Positions 35,181 through 43,954 are shown, counted from the stretch's first letter. The stretch: 64,000 nucleotides of DNA from Gammaproteobacteria bacterium (GCA_030066085.1 JASJCI010000029.1:1-64000), one strand, 5' to 3'. The notes: generated by a model not told the origin, from the letters alone. A program made the numbers and translations.

Positions 35181-36773
35181 ATGAAACGAGTTCTCTATTT
35201 CACCGGTTACAGGATGGTCGCCCAGGAGTGGGCCGGCCACAAGCTGGTCAGCAGCGTCTACTTCGAGCCGGACGAGCAGGGACTCGACCTGTTCAGCGCC
35301 TACCTGCGTTCCTTCCGCAACGAGCCGGTACGCCTGCTGGTCGACCTGATCGAGGAAGAGTTTCGCCAGGTTCGCATTCCGCTGCTGCGCGGTTCGGATC
35401 GCCAGGCTATTTTGCAGCGTAACTTCGCCAAGTATTTTCGTACTTCCGAGTACAAGCACGCGATTTCGCAGTCGGTCGAGAAAAAAGACCGCAAGGAAGA
35501 AAAAGTCCTGATCATGGGGCTGACCAACCAGTACCTGCTCGAGCCCTGGCTCAACATCGTCGAGCAGACCCGCACACCCCTGTCGGGGATCATCAGCCTG
35601 CCGCTGCTGTCGGAGACTTTCGTCAAGGAGATCAAGTCGGAACACCGCGCGATCATCCTCGTCAGCCAGCAGGTGCCGAGCAACCTGCGCCAGTCGGTGT
35701 TCGTCGACGGCAAGCTGATCCTGAGCCGGCTGGTGCCGATCGCGAGTTTCTACCAGGGTGACTATGCCTCCGACGTCCTGCGCGACATAGAGTCGACCCA
35801 GCGTTACCTGATCAGCCAGCGTATCGTCGAGCGTTCGGAAACGGTCGCGGTGCACATCCTGACCAACAAGCGTCACTTCGACAAGCTGCTGATGCGCTGC
35901 GAGCAGGAAAGCTATTTCGACTTTACCATCCACGAGGTCAACGAGCTGCTCGAGCGGCACAAGATCGAAGTGCCCGACGAGCAGGATTTCGCCTCCGGCC
36001 TTTACTGTTATCTCGCCAGCAAGGGTATTACCGTCAATCACTATGCGCAGCCCAAGGAGCGGCGTTACTTCCAGCACCACCGCGCCGGGCTCGCGCTGCG
36101 CGCCGCGAGCATCGGCCTGGTCGCGATCGGCCTCGGTATGGCGGTCACCAGCGGGGCCAAGGGATGGCTGTACAATGACACGATCGAGTCCACCGAGCTG
36201 CTCGAGCAAAAGTACCGCTCCAAGTACAACCAGCTCAGCGAGAACCGCATCGACTCGACCACGTCGACCACGGCGATGCAGCACATCGTGCAGACCGTGG
36301 AAACCATCGAGGGTGAATACCTGCAGGATCCGGAGCAAATGCTCGCGCTGATCAGCAAAGACCTCAGTATTTTCCCGGATATCCGCATCAAGAAGGTCGA
36401 GTGGTTCCTGTCCAACTACTCGAATTCCGAGGGTGTCGAGGAAGTGAGCTGGGGCAAGCCCAAGCGGCGCAACAACCGCGACCGCGATCGCAGCAAGCCG
36501 AAACCGAAGAAAGGGTTTTTCGAAATCATCAATGTCGAGGGCGAATTCCTCAACTTCGACGGCAACTTTCGCTACGCGTTGTCAGCGGTCGACGATCTCG
36601 AAAAGGCGATGGCCGAATCCGGTAACTATTACTCCGTGGAGATCACCAAGCGTCCGCTCGACATCGAGTCGGACAATCGCCTGAGCGGTGACGTCGGCGC
36701 CAGCCGGCGTAACCAGCTGGTGCGTGCCGAGCTCGGCTTCCGCGTCGTCCGGGAGATCGAACAGGATGGGTAA
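35181..36773 (+). CDS. GspL-like protein: probable PilM-type cytoplasmic part joined to a PilN-type periplasmic part
   Basis: This 530-residue protein has a cytoplasmic region (about 1-300), one membrane helix (about 303-325), a coiled coil (about 330-385) and a periplasmic domain (about 395-525). The N-terminal part has actin-fold-like strands (AIILVSQQVPSNLRQSVFVDGKLILSRL) but lacks clear nucleotide-binding loops. The whole thus resembles GspL, which equals PilM plus PilN in one chain. A basic insert, KRRNNRDRDRSKPKPKKG, lies in the periplasmic part. It should form the alignment complex with the next two proteins. The assignment rests on layout and position, not on strong motifs. Confidence 0.7.
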   Translation: MKRVLYFTGYRMVAQEWAGHKLVSSVYFEPDEQGLDLFSAYLRSFRNEPVRLLVDLIEEEFRQVRIPLLRGSDRQAILQRNFAKYFRTSEYKHAISQSVEKKDRKEEKVLIMGLTNQYLLEPWLNIVEQTRTPLSGIISLPLLSETFVKEIKSEHRAIILVSQQVPSNLRQSVFVDGKLILSRLVPIASFYQGDYASDVLRDIESTQRYLISQRIVERSETVAVHILTNKRHFDKLLMRCEQESYFDFTIHEVNELLERHKIEVPDEQDFASGLYCYLASKGITVNHYAQPKERRYFQHHRAGLALRAASIGLVAIGLGMAVTSGAKGWLYNDTIESTELLEQKYRSKYNQLSENRIDSTTSTTAMQHIVQTVETIEGEYLQDPEQMLALISKDLSIFPDIRIKKVEWFLSNYSNSEGVEEVSWGKPKRRNNRDRDRSKPKPKKGFFEIINVEGEFLNFDGNFRYALSAVDDLEKAMAESGNYYSVEITKRPLDIESDNRLSGDVGASRRNQLVRAELGFRVVREIEQDG

Positions 36774-37362
36774 GATAGACTGGTTCTACCTGCAGCGGCC
36801 GCTCATCATGCTCGGTATCTGCATCGTCATATCGATACTGCTCGTACTGGCCGGCTGGCAGTATGAAAAGGCGCAATCCGAGCAGTACCAGCAATCCCTG
36901 TCGACACTGCAGTCGACGCACACGCTGTACCGCAACATCGTCAACGATATCGACTTGCTCGATCAGTATCGCAGTCTCTACAACGACTACAAGTCCAGCG
37001 GGTTGGTCGGCGAGGAACGTCGCCTGTCGTGGATCGAAAGCCTCGAGTCGACCAACGAGGTGCTGCGCTTGCCGACGCTGTCCTACAATTTGCAGCCACA
37101 GGAAAAGTTCGAGCGGCCCGGGTTCAAGGCCAAGCGCGGTGTCGAGGTGCTGAGCTCGCCAATGGAACTGAGTATGGGCTTGCTGCACGAGGAGGACCTG
37201 TTCGCGTTGCTCGAGGGCCTGCGCCTGTCGATCAGGAACCTGTTCACGGTCGACAGCTGCCGGATCGACCGTAATTCCAGCATCGAGCGTTCGCTGGATA
37301 CCAGGCGCCCCAATCTGAACACAACCTGTACCATTCGCTGGGTGACGATCGATGCCAAGTAA
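36766..37362 (+). CDS. PilO-like inner-membrane alignment protein
   Basis: This 198-residue protein has a short cytoplasmic N terminus, one membrane helix (about 12-30), a coiled coil (about 35-85) and a small periplasmic domain, the plan of PilO/GspM. Two cysteines (VDSCRID and NTTCTIRW) in the last 40 residues may form a disulfide. The start ATG at 36766 overlaps the previous stop by eight bases; a longer frame starting inside the previous gene is not credible. Family identity is inferred from gene order. Confidence 0.7.
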   Translation: MGKIDWFYLQRPLIMLGICIVISILLVLAGWQYEKAQSEQYQQSLSTLQSTHTLYRNIVNDIDLLDQYRSLYNDYKSSGLVGEERRLSWIESLESTNEVLRLPTLSYNLQPQEKFERPGFKAKRGVEVLSSPMELSMGLLHEEDLFALLEGLRLSIRNLFTVDSCRIDRNSSIERSLDTRRPNLNTTCTIRWVTIDAK

Positions 37363-37804
37363 ATGCCTGATCTGCCTGTTGCTGGCTGCGCTCGGCACCA
37401 CCGGTGTCGCCCGCGCGGCCGACCTGATGACGCTGTTCACGACACCGGAAGAGCGCCAGATCATCAACGCCAATCGCTACAAGTCCGACGAGCCGCGACC
37501 CGCGCCGGTGGAAGAAGTGGTCGAAGAAACGACGCTCGCCCCCGATATCCAGCAGCTGGTGCTGGAACAAGTCAGGCGCGAGTACCGCGTGTCGGGCATC
37601 ACCATCTCGCGCGACGGCTTGCATACCGTCTGGATCAATTCCGCCATCTACCAGGACGGTGAGCAGCTCGACAGCAGCAGCCGTATCAAGGTGTTCGACG
37701 GTGACGAGGTTCGCGTGCGTATCACCGCGCCCGACGGCAAGCACTACTTCGCTCGCAGCGGTGAAACCGTCGAGGTCAGCTACATGGCGCCGGTCGAGAA
37801 CTGA
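37352..37804 (+). CDS. PilP/MshK-like periplasmic protein
   Basis: This 150-residue protein has a cleavable signal peptide (about 1-22, ending GVARA). The C-terminal half (about 65-148) is rich in beta-strand pattern (GITISRDGLHTVWINSAIYQDGEQL, DEVRVRITAPDGKHYF), consistent with the small domain of PilP/MshK that docks on the secretin. It overlaps the PilO-like gene by 11 bases and ends 2 bases before the large pilin-like gene. Assignment is by position, size and signal peptide. Confidence 0.65.
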   Translation: MPSKCLICLLLAALGTTGVARAADLMTLFTTPEERQIINANRYKSDEPRPAPVEEVVEETTLAPDIQQLVLEQVRREYRVSGITISRDGLHTVWINSAIYQDGEQLDSSSRIKVFDGDEVRVRITAPDGKHYFARSGETVEVSYMAPVEN

Positions 37805-37806
37805 GT

Positions 37807-39741
37807 GTGAGGCGAATCCAGCGACAACGGGGATATGCGCTGCTGCTGATAGTGCTGATGTTCATGGGGCTGGGCGGTGTAGTGGCTGCCAACTTCAGTC
37901 AGAACGCGCGCCAGAGTGCGGAACAGGAACGCTACCTGCATAATCAGCGAGTGCTCCGGGAAGCAAAACAGGCCTTGTTGCGCTACGCATACAGTTATCC
38001 GGAATTCAATGACGAGGGGCCCGGACGTCTCCCCTGTCCGGATACCGATAACGATGTCGATGGATTGCCCGGCGACGGAGGACCACTCACGATTCCGATT
38101 TGCACGTCGGTCGGAAGATTTCCCTGGGGCGATCCGGGGCTCCGATTCTACGATGCTCGCGATGCAACCGGCGAGCGGCTGTGGTACGCCGTTTCCGACA
38201 AATTCCACAATCTTGGCGGAGGCCCCGGCGGGGGTGTCAACTCGGACTCGTTCGGTTCTATCACGGTGGTAAACCAGGCCGGCGACGCAGTCTACGACGG
38301 CGGTCTGGGCGAGGGCATTGCCGCGGTTATCATCGCGCCCGGAGCGATCACGAGACGCGATCAGGACAACGACGGCAACTACGAAACCGTACAGCTCAGG
38401 GGTACCCCGCTGCAACGCACAGATCCGCGTAATTACATGGATACCTTTGCCGTGCCGGCAGCCGGGGCCAACAACCAGATCGACAACAGCGTTTTTACCA
38501 ACGACGAAAGCAACAGCAACGATGACGGATTCATTTTGGGGCCGATATTCGATCCCGCGCAGAGCGACTTCGTCGTCAATGACCAGATGATCATCATCAC
38601 CGCCGATGAAGTGATCGAAATGGCTGAAAAGCGAACCCTGCAGGCCTACCGTGATGCCATTAACGAATATATTGCGAATACCGGTACCAATGCCTATCCC
38701 TGGCTCGATGACTATGCGACTACCGACCTGACGGTTTTCGACGCCGATATCAACACGCGTATCGGCAGGGTGCCCTCGCTTTTCGCCAATTATTTTGCGC
38801 CTACTCCCGATAACCCGTCACCGCCGGCCCGCTCGATAACATCGGACGTGGAAATGAACGGCGTGGAAGTGTTGAACCTGGAAGGCTTTGTCGTGCCGCA
38901 CCCGACGGACCTGGGCGTGATCAGTGCCAATGCCCAGATCGAGTTCGATAACAACGGTGACCTGATAATTACGCCCGTGGCAAACGGGGTAACGACCGAT
39001 CGTTTTTATTGGGATGAAATAGCAGCTCCCGATGGATGGCAAGAGTGCCTGCCGGCCGATACCGGGACTGAGCAGGACTGTCATCAGGCCCTGGCCAGTC
39101 CGGGAGTGCCGGATTCGAGCGTCGTGCCGAATGAACTCGCAACGCGGGTTGTGCGCGTCAGGTACGTCAATAACATGGCCGCGGGTACACCGTTCACGCG
39201 CGCCCTGACCGATAGCGCAGGCCTGGATCCGGTATACCAGCCTCCGACGGCCGCGGCGCACGCCCGGGTAGCGCTGGAGTACTCCGAGATCCTGCTGGAT
39301 GCCATCGGGGTCGAGTACCGCTATGACGACTTTTTCCTGGCCAGTCTCGACGACATTCAGTCGGGCGGTCTCAACTATCGCTTGCAGGTGACCTATTACC
39401 CGGTGTTGCCCGAATGGGTGTTGAGCAACGACTGGCACAACTCGATGCAGATGAGTTTCGCGCAAGGATTTGCACCCGGGGCCGGCGCCAACTGTGTTCC
39501 CGGCGGGCTTCCTCCAGCGGCCTGCATCACGGTCAATAACAGTGGCGGTGTCACCGATGACAAGGCCGCTGTGCTCGTGCTGGCGGGCGAGCACGGTATG
39601 GGCGATGCCGACGACGGTCTCGCTGGCTTTTCGGACGACCTGGCTGAAATTTTCGATTTGGACCATAGACAGGCTACCGGCGCCGAAGACGATGTGTTTG
39701 CTGTCCGCGCCGGTGATGACGAAATCCTGGTAATTGATTGA
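37807..39741 (+). CDS. Large pilin-like protein (possible tip subunit) with LPCPDT domain
   Basis: This 644-residue protein has a prepilin-like start, RRIQRQRG before YALLLIVLMFMGLGGVVAANF, with no Glu at mature position 5. A pilin-type helix leads into GRLPCPDT, then a second cysteine, and DPGLRFYD ... LWYAVSD. The same landmarks occur in the next gene product, so both share a globular domain. Asp-rich loops (DTDNDVDG, DQDNDGN) look like calcium sites. The rest, rich in Asn/Asp and beta pattern, is unrecognised. Size and missing Glu5 fit a GspK-like tip subunit. The start is GTG at 37807. A DsbA-type disulfide is likely. Confidence 0.75.
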   Translation: MRRIQRQRGYALLLIVLMFMGLGGVVAANFSQNARQSAEQERYLHNQRVLREAKQALLRYAYSYPEFNDEGPGRLPCPDTDNDVDGLPGDGGPLTIPICTSVGRFPWGDPGLRFYDARDATGERLWYAVSDKFHNLGGGPGGGVNSDSFGSITVVNQAGDAVYDGGLGEGIAAVIIAPGAITRRDQDNDGNYETVQLRGTPLQRTDPRNYMDTFAVPAAGANNQIDNSVFTNDESNSNDDGFILGPIFDPAQSDFVVNDQMIIITADEVIEMAEKRTLQAYRDAINEYIANTGTNAYPWLDDYATTDLTVFDADINTRIGRVPSLFANYFAPTPDNPSPPARSITSDVEMNGVEVLNLEGFVVPHPTDLGVISANAQIEFDNNGDLIITPVANGVTTDRFYWDEIAAPDGWQECLPADTGTEQDCHQALASPGVPDSSVVPNELATRVVRVRYVNNMAAGTPFTRALTDSAGLDPVYQPPTAAAHARVALEYSEILLDAIGVEYRYDDFFLASLDDIQSGGLNYRLQVTYYPVLPEWVLSNDWHNSMQMSFAQGFAPGAGANCVPGGLPPAACITVNNSGGVTDDKAAVLVLAGEHGMGDADDGLAGFSDDLAEIFDLDHRQATGAEDDVFAVRAGDDEILVID

Positions 39742-40523
39742 TGTATCCGCCGAACTACAAACGTCGCCGTGGTTTTACCCTGGTCGAAGTAGCGATCGTA
39801 CTGCTGATCGTGGCAATTATCCTGGGTTACAGTGTTGCGCTGTTTCCGGTGCAGCAGCGTCTCAAGCAGTATCGTTCTGCCGAGGCGGAAATGGATCGGA
39901 TTGTCGAGCAGCTGGTTGCATTTGCCCAGGTCAACGGGCGGTTACCGTGCCCCGATACCGGCGCTGGCGCCCTGACGCCGGACGGACTCGAGGATATAGA
40001 TGCGGGACCACCGGTTTCCTGTACCGCCTTTTTCGGCTTCGTTCCCGCCCGCACCCTGGGTATGAACGGGAATTTCGATGCTGCCGGTGTCATGCTGGAT
40101 CCCTGGGGCGCGGGTTATGGTTACGCTGTCTCGGATATCGACTCCGGCCTGAATACCAATAAAATCCTGGTTACCGCGAACGAAATTCGTACACAGGGTA
40201 TTGCGGCGGTACAGCCGGACCTGTTCATTTGCACCGACAATACCAACGCGGTCGCCAACGAAACCGATTGTGTAGCGCCTTCCGGAGCCGAGGTCATGGG
40301 ATCCAATGGCGAGGTTGCGGCCGTGATCATATCCCTCGGGCTGGACAATACATTACCGGCAACTTCGAACGTTCAGGCCGAAAACGTCGACAATTTCGAC
40401 GATGGAACACTCGACAAGGTCTACATCTTTTCGTCGCAACGAGACGACTACGACGATATCGTCAAGTGGGTTCCCACCAACCTGTTGATATCAAGAATGA
40501 TCGAGGCCGAGCAGCTTCCCTGA
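39741..40523 (+). CDS. Prepilin-like protein with LPCPDT domain
   Basis: This 260-residue prepilin has leader MYPPNYKRRRG and mature start FTLVEVAIVLLIVAIILGYSVALFP, with Glu5. After the helix comes GRLPCPDT, then VSCTAFFGFVP and LDPWGAGYGYAVSD, the same order of landmarks as in the large pilin-like protein upstream. Paired cysteines (CPD and SCT; ICTD and DCVA) suggest two disulfides. The ATG at 39741 shares a base with the upstream stop; a TTG one codon earlier is less likely. It ends the rightward operon that begins at 25235. Confidence 0.85.
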   Translation: MYPPNYKRRRGFTLVEVAIVLLIVAIILGYSVALFPVQQRLKQYRSAEAEMDRIVEQLVAFAQVNGRLPCPDTGAGALTPDGLEDIDAGPPVSCTAFFGFVPARTLGMNGNFDAAGVMLDPWGAGYGYAVSDIDSGLNTNKILVTANEIRTQGIAAVQPDLFICTDNTNAVANETDCVAPSGAEVMGSNGEVAAVIISLGLDNTLPATSNVQAENVDNFDDGTLDKVYIFSSQRDDYDDIVKWVPTNLLISRMIEAEQLP

Positions 40524-40583
40524 TTGCTCTGCTTGCGTCCCGCGGGGGCGGGATGCCGCGGTTCGAATCCCGTTGGTTACAGG

Positions 40584-40601
40584 TTCCCGCTTGCGTGGGA
40601 A
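40584..40601. repeat. Short hairpin repeat TTCCCGC-TTGC-GTGGGAA
   Basis: Seven-base arms (one G-T pair) around a four-base loop lie between the convergent pilin-like and kinase genes. The sequence resembles the dispersed TTCCCGCxxGCGxGGGAA repeats common in proteobacteria. A second hairpin, TCCCGC-GGGG-GCGGGA, lies just upstream near 40537-40552. Either could help end transcription from both sides; neither has a long T tract. Confidence 0.4.
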
Positions 40602-40619
40602 TGGCGCTGGTGGGGCGGG

Positions 40620-42317
40620 TTATTCGGACTGGTGCTGGAATAGATTGAAGCAAACCCGGCCGCGTTCGTTCTGGCTCAGCTCGAGTTCGTAGTTGAACGC
40701 ATTGGCCATGATCGCCGACTGGTACAGGCCGATGCCCATGCCGCTGCCTGATGACACGGGTTGCGCGAACAGGCTTTCCTCGATTTCCGCCGGGATCGCG
40801 TCGCCGTCGTCGCAGATCGACAGCACGATGATGTCGCGGCTCGACATCAGGCGCACGTCGATTTGTGTTGCCGACTCCTTCTTGAGTGCGTTGTTGATCA
40901 GGTTTTCCGCGACGCTGTCGAACAGGTCGACCGGTACCGGGATGTTGTTGTCGATGTCGCTGTGAAAGGTCATGCGGGTATTGGCGTTGTGTTGTTTGCC
41001 GATGCGCTCGACCCACTGCTCGCAGTCGACCAGCTGTACCTGGGTGTTGAGCCGCGGCGCGCGCAGCTTGTTCAGCGTGCTCGACAGGCGTTCGCCGATC
41101 TGCTTGAGGTTGCCCTGTAGCAAAATCTGCGACTGCGTGTCCTCGCCTTCCATGTCGAGAATATCGATCGAGGTCTTGATCGACTGCAGGATGTTCTTGA
41201 TGTCGTGCGTCAGGCGCGCGCCGGTGTGGTGGATGGTCGCGAAGTGCTCCTGCGCGCGCACCTTTTCCTGGTTCAGCTTGGCCAGGTAAAACTGGTACGC
41301 CATGCGGATCAGCAGGATCGTGTGCTGCTCCAGCGCGGCGCCCGGATCGGCCTTGAAGTAGATGACGACGCTGACCTTGTCGTCGAGATCGTGGGTGAGA
41401 TGCGGCCCGGTCTTGTCGCCCGCCCTGATCCTGAAATTCTCGAACTGCCACTCGATCGCGTTGAGCCAGTCGTTTTCGACGAGGTGCTCGCAGGCGGCCT
41501 CGAGGTACTCGGTGGGCGTCAGGTAACGCTCTTCGATCAGCGTGGTCAGCGTGTTGATCCAGGTTTCGAACGGGCCGCCGATGGTCATCGCGTAGCGGTT
41601 CCACAACACGCCGATACCCGAATAGCCGATGCCCGGGTTCCAGAACCAGCTGATGCCGATGGTCAGGGTGGCGACGATAAACACGGTCAGCAGCAGGCCG
41701 TCGACGTAGTCGACCCCGTAGAGCAGGTTGATGACGATGCCGCCGAGCAGCACGATGAACAGCAGCGTGGCGGCCAGCAGGCCGTGCATCAGGTCGACCT
41801 GGCTGCGGCCCTGTCGCTGGTGATCGGGGTTCGGCGCGAAGAAAAACAGCAGCACCGGGATCAGGATGACCGTTTGCATGTATTCCGCGAACAGCGCCGG
41901 CAGCTGGATCTGGCGGAAGGTGTCCGGGATCAGTCCGACCGCCATTTCCAGCGTGAGTATTAGCAGCGCGAGCAGGTCGAAGGAACGAAACGCGGTCTGG
42001 CTCAGCAGGCGGCTGCCGATCAGGCCCGCCAGGATCAGGCCGAAAAACAGCAGCGATTCGTTCGGAAACGAATAAGTCAGGAAGATGAAAACGATCCCGA
42101 CTACAATTATCGGAAGCCGGGTGATGCGCGCTTCCTTGTGCCACAGGGGTTGCCACAACAGGAACAGGCCGTAGAGAATGAACGACAGCGCTAACTGCAG
42201 CAGGCTTTCGTCAACCGCCCAGATGAGAAAATGGTAGATCAGCAGGATCGCGGCCAGGATTTGCTGGCCGAATTGCAGCACCGGATTGATTCGAATCAAG
42301 GTCAGTGAATTACGCAT
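40620..42317 (-). CDS. Multi-pass membrane sensor histidine kinase (PrsK-like)
   Basis: This 565-residue kinase has about eight hydrophobic segments in residues 15-230, then a GAF-like region (about 250-350) and a kinase core. The phosphoacceptor is H371 in LTHDIKN, the N-box is ENLINNALKK, and the G-box is SGMGIGL. An N-terminal membrane bundle, a GAF-like domain and an HD(I/L)KN-type H-box are the plan of PrsK, the partner of PrsR-type sigma-54 regulators. It is therefore the likely partner of the regulator at 25235, although the genes are 14 kb apart. Its start codon overlaps that of the divergent permease gene (CATG). Confidence 0.88.
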   Translation of the reverse strand: MRNSLTLIRINPVLQFGQQILAAILLIYHFLIWAVDESLLQLALSFILYGLFLLWQPLWHKEARITRLPIIVVGIVFIFLTYSFPNESLLFFGLILAGLIGSRLLSQTAFRSFDLLALLILTLEMAVGLIPDTFRQIQLPALFAEYMQTVILIPVLLFFFAPNPDHQRQGRSQVDLMHGLLAATLLFIVLLGGIVINLLYGVDYVDGLLLTVFIVATLTIGISWFWNPGIGYSGIGVLWNRYAMTIGGPFETWINTLTTLIEERYLTPTEYLEAACEHLVENDWLNAIEWQFENFRIRAGDKTGPHLTHDLDDKVSVVIYFKADPGAALEQHTILLIRMAYQFYLAKLNQEKVRAQEHFATIHHTGARLTHDIKNILQSIKTSIDILDMEGEDTQSQILLQGNLKQIGERLSSTLNKLRAPRLNTQVQLVDCEQWVERIGKQHNANTRMTFHSDIDNNIPVPVDLFDSVAENLINNALKKESATQIDVRLMSSRDIIVLSICDDGDAIPAEIEESLFAQPVSSGSGMGIGLYQSAIMANAFNYELELSQNERGRVCFNLFQHQSE

Positions 42318-43095
42318 GCTCGCCCAGACTATAGCACTGTTTCGTTACCTCTGGCGGGGAATAATCGGCCGTCGATTCTTCGTCCTGGTCGGCGTGCTGC
42401 TGCTGGTGGCGGTGCTGTCCGGCACCTTTCTCGGCGAGCTTGCGATCATTCGCGGCGACGCCATCGTGGCCGGTTTCGTGGCCGATTTTTTGCGCTATGG
42501 GCTGGTGCTGCTGGTGCTGCTGATGGTGGCCGCGAGCGTGGCCGACGACTACGAGTTCCGCCAGTTCGAACGCTTGTTGAGCATGCCGCTGTCGCGCTGG
42601 CAGTACATCGCCGCACAGGCGCTGGTAATCGCCGCGTTGACCTTCGTGCTGGTGATGCCGGTATTGCTGCTGATGGCCTGGTACAGCGAGCCCGCTACCG
42701 CTTTCTACTGGGCGGCAGCCCTGTGGCTCGAGCTGTTCCTGGTTGGTCTGCTCGGCCTGCTGGCGATCATGAGCCTGGAAAAGGTCCCGGCCGCGGTGTT
42801 TTTTGCGCTCGCGGTCTACCTGCTGGCCAAGTTGTCCGGGCTGATCGGCCTGATCGTCGAGGAGTCGGTGCGGATGGCCGAGGGCAGTGCCGCCAGCCGC
42901 GTGGTCCAGCTCATCTTCGAAGCTATTTTGTACGTAATGCCGGACAGTTCGCACTTCGCGCGCAACGACGTCTTTTTCACCGCGCTCGACCCGCTGGCCG
43001 CGCTCGGGCAACAGGCGCTCGGCGTGCTGATCTACGGCGGCTTCCTGGTGACGGTCTGCCTGGTCGATTTTTACCGCAAGGAATTCAATCTTTAG
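42316..43095 (+). CDS. ABC-2-type transporter permease
   Basis: This 259-residue protein has about six membrane segments, and an opening (FRYLWRGIIGRRFFVLVGVLLLVAVLSG) typical of ABC-2 permeases. No nucleotide-binding domain is fused; the matching ATPase is probably that encoded at 44787. The ATG at 42316 overlaps the start codon of the divergent kinase gene by two bases; a TTG at 42286 would lengthen it by ten residues. It may correspond to PilI of the Myxococcus PilGHI transporter, which is needed for type IV pili. Substrate unknown. Confidence 0.8.
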   Translation: MLAQTIALFRYLWRGIIGRRFFVLVGVLLLVAVLSGTFLGELAIIRGDAIVAGFVADFLRYGLVLLVLLMVAASVADDYEFRQFERLLSMPLSRWQYIAAQALVIAALTFVLVMPVLLLMAWYSEPATAFYWAAALWLELFLVGLLGLLAIMSLEKVPAAVFFALAVYLLAKLSGLIGLIVEESVRMAEGSAASRVVQLIFEAILYVMPDSSHFARNDVFFTALDPLAALGQQALGVLIYGGFLVTVCLVDFYRKEFNL

Positions 43096-43104
43096 CTCAG
43101 TAAC

Positions 43105-43842
43105 ATGCGCCGCGCGGAACGTCCACTGACCGGTTTACCGAAAATCCTGCTCGCGGGGTTGGGAATTTTTTTCCTGTTGCAGGTGCTGTTCCATCAGCTG
43201 ACGCTGCAACAGCTCGCCGCGACCTATCGCCCGCTCGGCCAGCCGCTGTCGAGCGCAACCTACCGCCAGCTGTCGATGGGTTCCGAACAGCTGACGGGTT
43301 ACCTGCTGGCAATCAGCCTGCAGCTGCACGACAACCAGGCCGGGCAACACTTCAGCTATCGCCTGATCGACTACGACCGGCTGATCGCGTGGCTCGACCG
43401 CGCTACCGAGCTGAGTCCCGGCACCGAGTACCCGCTGCTGCTGGCCGCGCGCATCTACACCCAGACCGGCGACCGCGACCGCCTGCACAAGCTGCTTGCC
43501 TTCATCGAGCGCCGCTTCGACGAGGATCCCCAGCGCCACTGGCGGCGCATGACCGAGGCCTGCCTGATCGCGAAACACAAGCTCCAAGATCTCGAGCTGG
43601 CGCTGCAACTGGCGGAAAAGATCGCGAACCAGCCGGCCAGCGTGGTCATGCCGCACTGGGCACGCGATTTCCGCTTTTTGCTGCTCGCGGAACTGAACGA
43701 GTTCGAGTCGGCAATTGCCGTTATCCAGGCGCTGCTCGAAACCGATGCGGTCGACGACCCCGACGAGCGCCGCTTCCTGCTGGAAAAGCTGTCAGATTTC
43801 CAACAAAAGCTGTTCGAATCTCAACAAAACCCGCCGGGTTGA
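43105..43842 (+). CDS. Membrane-anchored TPR-like protein of the ABC transporter unit
   Basis: This 245-residue protein has one N-terminal membrane helix (about 12-32), a segment of about 55 residues, and a helical-repeat region (about 85-240: RLIAWLDRATELSPGTEYPLLLAARIYTQTGD and following) typical of TPR proteins facing the periplasm. No known family was recognised. It starts nine bases after the permease gene, so both are one unit. A hairpin with a T tract overlaps its stop codon (43820-43851). Confidence 0.7.
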   Translation: MRRAERPLTGLPKILLAGLGIFFLLQVLFHQLTLQQLAATYRPLGQPLSSATYRQLSMGSEQLTGYLLAISLQLHDNQAGQHFSYRLIDYDRLIAWLDRATELSPGTEYPLLLAARIYTQTGDRDRLHKLLAFIERRFDEDPQRHWRRMTEACLIAKHKLQDLELALQLAEKIANQPASVVMPHWARDFRFLLLAELNEFESAIAVIQALLETDAVDDPDERRFLLEKLSDFQQKLFESQQNPPG

Positions 43843-43851
43843 GATTTTTTT
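43820..43851 (+). terminator. Terminator after the permease-TPR unit
   Basis: CTCAAC pairs with GTTGAG (43820-43825 and 43838-43843), with an alternative inner stem AACCC-GCC-GGGTT, and a run of seven T residues follows at 43845-43851. The stem spans the TGA stop of the TPR-like gene. It separates this unit from the sigma-54 pilin promoter 38 bases further on. Confidence 0.65.
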
Positions 43852-43888
43852 CGGTCGTGTATCACAGATTTAAAAGGTTTTTTTGGCC

Positions 43889-43905
43889 TTGGCACGCTAA
43901 CTGCT
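43889..43905 (+). promoter_or_regulatory. Sigma-54 (RpoN) promoter of the second-system major pilin
   Basis: TTGGCACGCTAACTGCT matches the sigma-54 consensus with GG at 43891-43892 and GC at 43903-43904 in exact 12-base phase; only one base of the TTGC box (C for T) departs among the strong positions. Transcription should start near 43916, giving a leader of about 39 bases with a GGAG Shine-Dalgarno at 43945-43948. The response regulator at 25235, with its GSFTGA loop, is the obvious activator. Confidence 0.82.
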
Positions 43906-43954
43906 ATATAAAATCTACAGCTACACACAACTACCGACACGACTGGAGAATTAC

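Noticed and set aside
40555..40580. GGTTCGAATCCC resembling a tRNA T-loop
   Set aside because: The flanking bases do not pair as a five-base T-stem, and no acceptor, D or anticodon arm is present. No tRNA gene or attachment site can be supported.
43820..43843. CTCAAC/GTTGAG inverted repeat as an enhancer site for the sigma-54 promoter
   Set aside because: It overlaps a stop codon and is followed by a T tract, so a terminator explains it better. It is also only about 50-70 bases from the promoter.
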